A DNA stretch of 43,122 nt from Hyphomicrobiales bacterium (GTDB lineage: Bacteria > Pseudomonadota > Alphaproteobacteria > Rhizobiales > Xanthobacteraceae), in assembly GCA_027307405.1 (NCBI GenBank), contig DAHUXA010000009.1:1-43122 (forward strand). Direction: 5' to 3'. The notes beneath the pieces are model-generated. The model had not been told where the DNA came from. It saw nothing but the letters and a program-made list of their open reading frames with translations, and did no database searches. Both the position numbers and the translations under genes were made by a program. Positions 37,223 through 43,122 of the stretch are shown here, one piece after another; positions within the stretch are counted from its first letter, which is position 1, and the number at the start of each line of letters is the position of its first letter.

Positions 37223-38356
37223 TCAGATGGGCGATTTCGCGTTAGGACCGAAGTAGTGGTCGAAGGCCATTTTGCGCGAAACAATATAGTCCTGCTCCCA
37301 TTGCACCGCACGTTTAGCAAACGCGAGCTGCGACGCGATGATCTCCTTGAACAGCGGATTGCTCGCAATGTACTTCTTGGTGATCTCGTCATACAGATCG
37401 AGCTGCGTGCGCAGGATCGCGTCAGGAGTCTTGTAGAACTTCACCTTGTCCTGAGTTTGCAGCGTGATGTAGTCCTGCGAGTTCCGATCGATCGCCTTCC
37501 ACTGCATGTCTTGAGAGCAGGCTTCGACGGCGCCCTCGATGATCGCCTGGAGTTTCGGCGGCAAAGCCTTGAACTTCGTCTTGTTGAAGCTGATCTCGAG
37601 CTGCTCGGCATTCTGGTGATAGCTTTGCAGCATGCAGATCTTGGACACGTCGGCGAAGCCGAGCGCGCGGTCGGACGAGGCGTTGTTGAATTCCGCCGCG
37701 TCGAGCAGGCCGCGGTCGATGGCTGCAACGATTTCACCGCCCGGAAGCGCATTGACAGCGGCGCCCATCGCGGTGAAGAGGTCAATCGAAATTCCGACAG
37801 TGCGGTATTTCAGACCCTTGAAGTCATCGGCGCTCTGCATCGGCTTCTTGAACCAGCCCAGCGGCTGCGTATAGAGCGGCGCGTAGGGGAACGACACAAC
37901 GTCGGCGCCGATCTGCCCGAAGATCTTCTCGAGTAGCGCTTTGCCGCCGCCGTACTTGTGCCACGCGAGCAACATGTTCGCATCCATGCCGTAACCTGGG
38001 CCGGAACCCCATAGCGCGAGCGCGGTGTTCTTTCCGTAATGATAGACGAGCACACCGTGACCACCGTCAAGCACGCCCTTTGACACCGCGTCCAGCAGAC
38101 CGAAGGCCGGCACCACGGCGCCGGCGGGCAGCACCTCGATCTTGAGGTCGCCGCCGGTCATATCGTTGACCCTCTTGCCAAAATCTTGCGCGTACTCATG
38201 GAAGATGTCCTTCGACGGCCACGTACTCTGGAACCGCATGGCGATCGGGCCCTGCGCCTTGACGACGCTTGGTGCCACAACGGCTGCGCCGGCGACGGTT
38301 GCGCTGGTCAGAAATTTGCGGCGTGTAGAAGCCGCGGACAGTTTGTTATTGGGCAT
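37223..38356 (-). CDS. dctP: TRAP transporter substrate-binding protein (DctP/TakP-like), Tat-exported
   Basis: A 377-residue periplasmic binding protein. The N-terminus STRRKFLTSATVAGAAVVAP is a twin-arginine-type signal. The DctP fold is seen in MRFQSTWPSKDIFHEYAQDF, LKIEVLPAGAVVPAFGLLDAV and LKYRTVGISIDLFTAMGAAV; the last carries the Arg that commonly binds the ligand carboxylate. The pattern resembles the TakP/mannitol-chloroaromatic subgroup, where 2-oxo acids are known ligands, but the ligand here is unknown. ATG 38356 has a GGGAGGG Shine-Dalgarno eight bases upstream; the track start at 38380 lies before it. Confidence 0.92.
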   Translation of the reverse strand: MPNNKLSAASTRRKFLTSATVAGAAVVAPSVVKAQGPIAMRFQSTWPSKDIFHEYAQDFGKRVNDMTGGDLKIEVLPAGAVVPAFGLLDAVSKGVLDGGHGVLVYHYGKNTALALWGSGPGYGMDANMLLAWHKYGGGKALLEKIFGQIGADVVSFPYAPLYTQPLGWFKKPMQSADDFKGLKYRTVGISIDLFTAMGAAVNALPGGEIVAAIDRGLLDAAEFNNASSDRALGFADVSKICMLQSYHQNAEQLEISFNKTKFKALPPKLQAIIEGAVEACSQDMQWKAIDRNSQDYITLQTQDKVKFYKTPDAILRTQLDLYDEITKKYIASNPLFKEIIASQLAFAKRAVQWEQDYIVSRKMAFDHYFGPNAKSPI

Positions 38357-38399
38357 GTCGATGTCCCTCCCTTGGATCACTACCCCGTGAACATTTTTC

Positions 38400-38435
38400 G
38401 CCGGGTCTTATTCCACGACCCGGCCTTTGGCCGGG
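38400..38435 (-). promoter_or_regulatory. Mutually exclusive hairpins in the dctP leader
   Basis: Read on the minus strand, three segments follow each other: CCCGGCC, loop AAA, GGCCGGGTC, then GTGGAATAA and GACCCGGC. The middle segment can pair with the first (7 bp) or the third (8 bp), but not both. The second hairpin is followed by GAAAAATG and lies 44 bases before the dctP start. It could be an attenuator or a REP-like intergenic palindrome. Confidence 0.6.
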
Positions 38436-38661
38436 ATCAGGTAAACCCTTGAAGATGTAATCGTACGGGCTGTAGCGACCAGACGCAACATTGGGCAGCA
38501 TTTGGGCCACCGACGTGCTGCACTTGAGGGCGCCCTTGATATGCCCTTTTTATACGCGAATCCGGCAAAACCGATCGAATTCCGCACGGCACCAGCCATT
38601 AGCAGATAGTGCCGACCACATATAACCTTCACCGCTTTCCGATTCCGACAGGAGACCTCCC
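38436..38661. other. Divergent promoter region between the TRAP operon and the ABC exporter gene
   Basis: About 225 bases between the leader hairpins of dctP and the GTG of the ABC gene. It contains the short palindrome AGGGCGCCCT near 38527 and a GCCCTTTTTATAC stretch. I could not assign -35/-10 boxes with confidence on either strand, and the small ORFs here show no coding signs. The AGGAG before 38662 is the Shine-Dalgarno of the ABC gene. Confidence 0.4.
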
Positions 38662-40422
38662 GTGAGAGGCATATTTTCGACGCTCGCCATCGTATGGCGA
38701 ATTGCCAGCCCTTATTTCAATTCCGAGGATCGTTGGCCTGGCCGCATCTTGCTAGCGGCGGTGATTGTGATCGAACTGTCGATCGTTGGCATCAATGTCT
38801 TGCTCAATTCGTGGAACAACACGTTTTACAACGCGCTGCAAGATAAGGATTGGAATGCGTTCATCTATCAACTCGGCTACTTCTGCGTCCTTGCGACCAT
38901 TTATATCTTCCTCGCTGTTTACCAGCTTTATCTCAATCAATGGCTTCAGATCCGTTGGCGGCGCTGGCTAACGCAAGCCTATCTCGATCGGTGGCTGGCT
39001 GAAGCCAATCATTACCGTATGCAATTGCTGGGTGATGCCGCCGACAATCCAGACCAGCGTATTGCCGAAGACGTCAAGGAATTCATCGATTCCGGCACAA
39101 CTGGAGTTGGGATCTTACCGATTGGCCTCGGCCTGCTGAATTCGGTGGTGACGCTCGGTTCCTTTGCAATCATCCTATGGAACTTGTCGGGAACTGCACC
39201 CCTGCACCTTTTCGGCACGACATGGGCGATTCCAGGCTACCTGTTCTGGGCAGCGCTGTTTTACGCGGTCATCGGCACGCTGCTCACCCATTTGGTCGGC
39301 CGGGCCCTGACTGCACTCAACTTCCAACAACAGCGCTACGAAGCGGACTTCCGCTTCAATCTGGTGCGTGTTCGCGAGAATTCCGAACAGATCGCCCTCC
39401 TCGACGGCGAGCAGACCGAGTGTAACCGGTTGCTGGCCCGGTTCGGCAATATCGCGGGAAATTGGCTCGCGATCATGTCGCGCCAGAAAAAGCTCACCTT
39501 TCTGACGGCCGGTTACGGACAGGTATCTTCGGTTTTTCCCTTTGTCGTCGTCAGCCCTGCCTATTTCGCCGGCGCGATCCAGCTCGGCGGCCTGATGCAG
39601 ACGGCCTCGGCCTTCGGCAGTGTGCAAGGCGCTCTCTCGTTCTTCGTGACGGCCTATCGGTCGATCGCCGAGTGGCGAGCGGTCATCGAGAGGCTCGCGG
39701 GTTTCGATGAGTCGATCGCCACAGCGAGAGCAGCCGCGACCCGGCCACCCGTCATCGCGCTTGCACCAAGCGATGCAGGTATCGTCAGCTTCAAGGATCT
39801 GGCGGTACAGCTACCGAATGGCGCGCTGCTGGTGAATGCCAACGATCTATCGATCAAGCTTGGCGAGCGCGTGCTGGTGAGCGGACCGTCCGGCTCCGGC
39901 AAGTCGACGCTGTTTCGTGCCTTGGCCGGCATTTGGCCGTTTGGCAAAGGCACAATCACCGTGCCGAAAAATGCGCGCGTGATGATCCTGCCGCAGCGCC
40001 CCTACTTTCCGATCGCAACGCTTGCCGCCGCGGTCGCTTACCCGGCTGAGCCTGACAGCTTCGATGCCGGCAAAGTGGCGGAGCTGATCGAAGCGGTCGG
40101 TTTGTCTGCCCTCGCCTCTCGCATTGAACAAGAAGCGCATTGGAACCGCATGCTGTCGCTTGGCGAGCAGCAACGCCTAGGAATCGCGCGCGCGCTCCTC
40201 TATGCGCCCGACTTTCTGTTCCTGGACGAGGCCACGGCTTCGCTCGACGAGCCGGCCGAGGCCGCGCTCTATCAATTGCTGGAGCGCCGGCTTGCACGCG
40301 CCACGATTGTGTCGATCGGCCACCGGGCGACCCTTGCGGCGTTTCACGAACGCCGGCTCGCTTACAGCCGGGACGGCGATCATTACACCGTGCGGGAGGC
40401 AAGCCTGGCGCCCGCCGAATAG
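38662..40422 (+). CDS. ABC exporter of the YddA/BacA-related family (fused permease and ATPase)
   Basis: A 586-residue half-transporter. The N-terminal ABC_membrane_2-type domain has about six hydrophobic segments and family marks NSWNNTFYNALQDKDW and LGDAADNPDQRIAEDVKEF. The ATPase domain has Walker A GPSGSGKSTLFRALAG, a Q-loop LPQRPYFPIATL, a signature LSLGEQQRLGIARALL, Walker B FLFLDEATASLDE and switch His in IGHR. LSLGEQQ instead of LSGGQ is usual for this family. Relatives include E. coli YddA and mycobacterial Rv1819c, with peptide, cobalamin or long-chain lipid transport roles. Start GTG 38662 has AGGAG seven bases upstream. Confidence 0.92.
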   Translation: MRGIFSTLAIVWRIASPYFNSEDRWPGRILLAAVIVIELSIVGINVLLNSWNNTFYNALQDKDWNAFIYQLGYFCVLATIYIFLAVYQLYLNQWLQIRWRRWLTQAYLDRWLAEANHYRMQLLGDAADNPDQRIAEDVKEFIDSGTTGVGILPIGLGLLNSVVTLGSFAIILWNLSGTAPLHLFGTTWAIPGYLFWAALFYAVIGTLLTHLVGRALTALNFQQQRYEADFRFNLVRVRENSEQIALLDGEQTECNRLLARFGNIAGNWLAIMSRQKKLTFLTAGYGQVSSVFPFVVVSPAYFAGAIQLGGLMQTASAFGSVQGALSFFVTAYRSIAEWRAVIERLAGFDESIATARAAATRPPVIALAPSDAGIVSFKDLAVQLPNGALLVNANDLSIKLGERVLVSGPSGSGKSTLFRALAGIWPFGKGTITVPKNARVMILPQRPYFPIATLAAAVAYPAEPDSFDAGKVAELIEAVGLSALASRIEQEAHWNRMLSLGEQQRLGIARALLYAPDFLFLDEATASLDEPAEAALYQLLERRLARATIVSIGHRATLAAFHERRLAYSRDGDHYTVREASLAPAE

Positions 40423-40440
40423 GAAAACCGGCAGGCCGGC

Positions 40441-40480
40441 AAAAGAGAAAGGGCGGCAACCGATCGCACGGCCGCCGCCC
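40441..40480 (-). terminator. Probable Rho-independent terminator of the TorF-like porin gene
   Basis: On the minus strand, GGGCGGC and GCCGCCC form a 7-bp stem around a 16-base loop (40451-40480), followed by TTTCTCTTTT. It begins 25 bases after the stop of the porin gene. The loop is large, but the position and T-rich tract fit. Confidence 0.65.
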
Positions 40481-40505
40481 CTTCCGGGACAGACGTAGGT
40501 CAGAC

Positions 40506-41510
40506 TTACTTCAGACTGCCGAGCGTCAGGTCAGCCGACAGTTTCGCGACGAAGGCCGCACCGCACCAGCTGGAGCTCGGCCCGCCGTTAATCGCATTCA
40601 GGCCGGCGGTGCCAGTTGCGGTCGGGTCGCTGGTGAAAGCATTGCAGTCACCCTTGCTCAGATCCGTATCGTAGTAACGCAAATCGAGGGTGAATACCTT
40701 CCAGGTCAGGCCCAAGCCGACGTTCCAGGTATTGTAGTCGGCATACGGGATGCCATTGGGGTTGTTAGCCAAGCAGAACCCACCATTCGCTATCGACTTA
40801 CAGCCATAAAACGCATCGCTGGTGCCCAGCCATTGATGGCCGAACTCACCCGACACGTACCAGCCTAACGGACCAAGGGCCATCTTCTCTGGCGCGGTGA
40901 ACTTGATCGTGCCGGAGAGATATTCGCCGTCCGCGCCAAGGTTCAAGAAATTCGGCGAGTAGTAGAAGTTCGCGCCGAAGACCCAGTCGGTCCAGGTGTA
41001 AGCAACCTTGCCGTAGATTTCGTAGAAGCTGGCGACTTTCTTGGCGACGTTGCCGTTGGTCTGAATCGGGCCCACACAACCCGGATCGAAGCTCTGCGTG
41101 GGGCCGGTGCCGTAGCACTGGCCACCTGGGTAGTAGTAGTACCAGTAGCCAATGTCGAAGGCCAAAGGACCGAAGGTCGGGCGTACGCCACCGTAGAAAT
41201 CGATTTCGGCCGCCGCGTTGTTGGCGAACTTGATGCTCTCGCCGGAGAGACCAGCATAGAGCTGCCAGTTCGAATTGATGTTGTAGCGCGGCTCAAAGTA
41301 AGCCGCGACCGATCCCCTGTGCCCCGATTGTGTGACACCGCGGAAGATGTAGTCATTCATGATGGCCGCACCGAAGGCGATATCCCACGGGCTCGGCGGT
41401 GGCGCCGGAGCGACCTTGGGAGCCTTCGACGGCATGTCAGCCGCAAATGCTGCGGGCGCAACAGCCGAAACCGCGAGCGCCGCGACAACCGACAACACAA
41501 CTTTCTTCAT
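40506..41510 (-). CDS. TorF-family putative outer-membrane porin
   Basis: A 334-residue outer-membrane protein with a signal peptide (KKVVLSVVAALAVSAVAPAAFA). The mature part opens with a Pro/Ala-rich linker and the TorF (Gcw_chp) motif AAIMNDYIFRGVTQS, followed by repeated amphipathic beta strands rich in Tyr and Trp (NWQLYAGLSGESIKF, FDIGYWYYYYPGG). The ending is aromatic-poor (LSADLTLGSLK). Six cysteines occur in the mature protein, which is many for a porin. TorF-like proteins are thought to be passive channels; substrate unknown. An AGGGG Shine-Dalgarno precedes the ATG. The gene is monocistronic, with its own terminator. Confidence 0.88.
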   Translation of the reverse strand: MKKVVLSVVAALAVSAVAPAAFAADMPSKAPKVAPAPPPSPWDIAFGAAIMNDYIFRGVTQSGHRGSVAAYFEPRYNINSNWQLYAGLSGESIKFANNAAAEIDFYGGVRPTFGPLAFDIGYWYYYYPGGQCYGTGPTQSFDPGCVGPIQTNGNVAKKVASFYEIYGKVAYTWTDWVFGANFYYSPNFLNLGADGEYLSGTIKFTAPEKMALGPLGWYVSGEFGHQWLGTSDAFYGCKSIANGGFCLANNPNGIPYADYNTWNVGLGLTWKVFTLDLRYYDTDLSKGDCNAFTSDPTATGTAGLNAINGGPSSSWCGAAFVAKLSADLTLGSLK

Positions 41511-41852
41511 TGAGTCTGCCCCTTTAATTCGATCGGCCTATGGGTTGTGGCCGATCCCCTTTTTGCCCGTCAGTCCGCGTACAGAACCGTGGAATTCCCC
41601 GGATGCGATCGACCGGTACGCGATTTGGCGTGCATTGCGGTAAATTTAGACCCGTGACCGTCCGTCGCGGAAGCCAAAAACGGCAGCAATTGCCGCCTTT
41701 TTAGGCGAATCCGGCTTCTATCGACAGAATGATGGCAGTTGTTGCGTGAATGTCACAAATTCGGCCCGCCAAGCATTACTTCGGTGCTACATGCGATCGG
41801 CGCGACGACCTGCCACCCCAGTTGTCCACATCCTCCGCCCGCTGAGTCGGAC
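41511..41852. other. Upstream region of the porin gene, with a possible terminator of the preceding gene
   Basis: About 340 bases without a gene. On the minus strand, GGCGGC-AATT-GCTGCC followed by TTTTTGG at 41676-41702 could end transcription of the ketopantoate-reductase-like gene. The remainder should hold the porin promoter, but no clear -35/-10 pair was found. Short ORFs (41359-41643 and others) have no coding signs. Confidence 0.4.
41676..41702 (-). terminator. Possible terminator of the ketopantoate-reductase-like gene
   Basis: A 6-bp stem with one G-U pair (GGCGGC and GCTGCC, loop AATT) is followed by G and TTTTT on the minus strand, about 150 bases past the stop codon. The A-run on the other side makes it roughly symmetric. 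Confidence 0.4.
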
Positions 41853-42929
41853 TTAGGCCGCTGCCGCTTTCTTGCGGTTGGCCTCGAGACGCGAGTCGAC
41901 CAAGGCGACGATCCCATCGATCACCGGATGGCTGAGGCCCTTCTGCTTGGCGATGAGCTGCACCAGCTTGTCGGCGCGTTCGATATTGGGCGCACCGTTC
42001 TGCAAGGCGCGCGCGGCCGAGGCCGGGCGCGTGAGACTTTGCGCCGCGGCAGCGTATTTCTCGAACGGCACCAGATCGCTCGGCGCAGCGCCAAGCTTGA
42101 CGCAGAGGTCGAAGACGAAGTTGTAGACCGAACGCGACTCCTCGATGTTCGAATGCACAGCTTCTTGCGCCGTGCGCATGCCATCCTTGGTAATGCAACG
42201 ATAATTACCCGCCAACAGCATCGACCATTTGGCGAGCGGCACGAAAATCGAATCGTGCACACGCAATTTCACCGGCAACTCGATTTTGCCCTCCGGTGCG
42301 TCGAAGCGAACGGCATCAATGTCCTTTTCCAGCTGCCGCAGAATGCCGGTGTGCATATCGTTGTCGAACCTGGCCACCTTGAAATTGGTCGGCAACGTCA
42401 CTTGCAGCACGTTGACCTTTTCCTCGGGCGGACGGATCGCCTGCGGGTCCGGGCTGCACAAGGTCAGCAATCCCGGTTCGAAATTGTCCCACACAGTCGG
42501 GTCGGTATATGCCGGCTTGAGCGCATCGTAATTGAGCCCAGGAATGCGCTTCACGTAGGGAAGCGGCGGCATGTTCATGATCGACATGCAGGGCACTTTT
42601 GATTTCGCCACCGCGTCGAGCAGCTCGCGTACCCCAGGTGAGCGATATTGTGGTTCCTGCATGGCCAATCCGACGAGGTCGTAATTCTTGGGATTGACGC
42701 CCGCTGCGCCGCCGGCGCTGACCTTGCCGGGCAACTTGCGCGAGTCGATCTCGATCTGGTCCTTGCGACCTTTGACCGGCATGCGCACGCGGAAGCCTTC
42801 CGCATTGATGAGATCCGCCTCGGCCGGCAGACAAACCAGATGCACGGAATGCCCGCCGTACAGGATCTTGGAGGCGAGCAGCGATCCGTAGGACGCGCCC
42901 ATGATCAGAATTTTGTATGTCGCCGGCAT
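41853..42929 (-). CDS. Ketopantoate reductase-like NAD(P)-binding protein
   Basis: A 358-residue protein that begins TYKILIMGASYGSLLASKIL, a Rossmann-type glycine motif, here GASYGS in place of the usual GxGxxG. A C-terminal helical domain follows (KLRVHDSIFVPLAKWSMLLAGNYR and a QEAVHSNIEESRSVYNFVF stretch), as in the PanE/ApbA family. The Lys expected near the active site is plausibly in PLAKWSMLLAGN. It is longer than PanE (about 300 residues) and its loop NAEGFRVRMPVKG differs, so pantothenate synthesis is not certain. A GGGAGG Shine-Dalgarno precedes the ATG. It could be a diverged dehydrogenase of another 2-oxo acid. Confidence 0.8.
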   Translation of the reverse strand: MPATYKILIMGASYGSLLASKILYGGHSVHLVCLPAEADLINAEGFRVRMPVKGRKDQIEIDSRKLPGKVSAGGAAGVNPKNYDLVGLAMQEPQYRSPGVRELLDAVAKSKVPCMSIMNMPPLPYVKRIPGLNYDALKPAYTDPTVWDNFEPGLLTLCSPDPQAIRPPEEKVNVLQVTLPTNFKVARFDNDMHTGILRQLEKDIDAVRFDAPEGKIELPVKLRVHDSIFVPLAKWSMLLAGNYRCITKDGMRTAQEAVHSNIEESRSVYNFVFDLCVKLGAAPSDLVPFEKYAAAAQSLTRPASAARALQNGAPNIERADKLVQLIAKQKGLSHPVIDGIVALVDSRLEANRKKAAAA

Positions 42930-43078
42930 TGCCGCCTCCCTTACTCGTTACATCCGCAAAATTTGAAAGAGTTCCGGCCCTTAGGGGCCATTAATCTCAT
43001 GGCTGGCATGCTATGCGGCCCGCATTGTCGATGCAATCGGGCGCGGTTTGCCCGAGTATCATGGCAAGGCAAGCGTCA

Positions 43079-43122
43079 TCACCCGTATTTTTTGTCGAGG
43101 CCCCGGGTAGGCCCGTCTTCCG
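43079..43122 (-). CDS. Possible 3' end of a minus-strand gene cut by the window edge
   Basis: In one minus-strand frame the last 44 bases read EDGPTRGLDKKYG and then TGA at 43079-43081. The composition is protein-like and the next minus-strand gene begins 150 bases downstream. With only 13 residues visible this is a suggestion, and no family can be named. Between 42930 and 43078 I see nothing beyond the Shine-Dalgarno of the next gene. Confidence 0.25.
   Translation of the reverse strand, partial: EDGPTRGLDKKYG

Noticed and set aside
38527-38551. AGGGC-N10-GCCCT followed by TTTTT, considered as a plus-strand terminator
   Set aside because: The stem is only five base pairs and no plus-strand gene ends upstream.

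Overview
The window looks like chromosomal DNA of a GC-rich alphaproteobacterium of the order Hyphomicrobiales (Rhizobiales), close to the Bradyrhizobium/Rhodopseudomonas/Pseudolabrys part of the order. Grounds are the alphaproteobacterial type of HisRS, HisZ next to HisG, an endonuclease-type MutL, a CIRCE-controlled groESL, a tripartite TRAP transporter with a Tat-type binding protein, and a CheZ-like protein of the type seen in this group. This placement is inference from protein character; no rRNA or tRNA gene was seen. The window is mostly core genome. I see no prophage, insertion sequence, integrase or CRISPR array.

Layout. 1-695: the 3' tail of a probable rluB, then rsmD (+). 697-12490: a long minus-strand run that reads, in transcription order, ribF, ileS, lspA, a secreted protein of unknown function, a catalytic and a non-catalytic M16 peptidase, a short pgi, arfB and mutL. 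12676-18418: a single-domain CheY-like receiver, a HAD-IIA-like protein, a membrane protein with a degenerate EAL domain, a GT39-type (ArnT-like) membrane glycosyltransferase, and an omega-amino acid:pyruvate aminotransferase. 18548-23948: hisS, a 600-base intergenic stretch holding the frameshifted remnant of an NTF2/SnoaL-like gene, hisZ-hisG, and a threonine-synthase-like gene. 23980-26469: a GtrA-like membrane protein divergent from a GT2 polyprenyl-phosphate glycosyltransferase and a YdjC/ChbG/HpnK-type deacetylase. 26501-30607: a DUF2076 protein, an L,D-transpeptidase, a CheZ-like phosphatase, an MFS transporter and a lipoprotein. 30708-32856: groESL with a clear promoter, a perfect CIRCE operator and a terminator. 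32878-38356: a minus-strand TRAP transporter operon (dctP-dctQ-dctM) running into an amidase and a small secreted protein. 38662-42929: a YddA/BacA-related ABC exporter, a TorF-like porin and a ketopantoate-reductase-like protein.

How the genes work together. Most encode housekeeping functions: translation, mismatch repair, histidine biosynthesis, protein folding and envelope protein maturation. Two groups look more specialised. The first is a possible lipid-linked aminosugar pathway: GT2 synthase, YdjC-type deacetylase and GtrA-like flippase at 24-26 kb, with an ArnT-like transferase 7 kb away. It resembles the Francisella FlmF2/NaxD/FlmK logic for lipid A modification. The second is the TRAP-amidase operon, which suggests uptake and hydrolysis of an amide or related carboxylate; its leader and its dctP-dctQ gap carry conspicuous inverted repeats. 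An orphan CheY-like receiver and an orphan CheZ-like phosphatase about 15 kb apart may be partners. I found no clearly unprecedented system. The best candidates for follow-up are the aminosugar module, the mutually exclusive hairpins ahead of dctP and the decaying NTF2-like gene.
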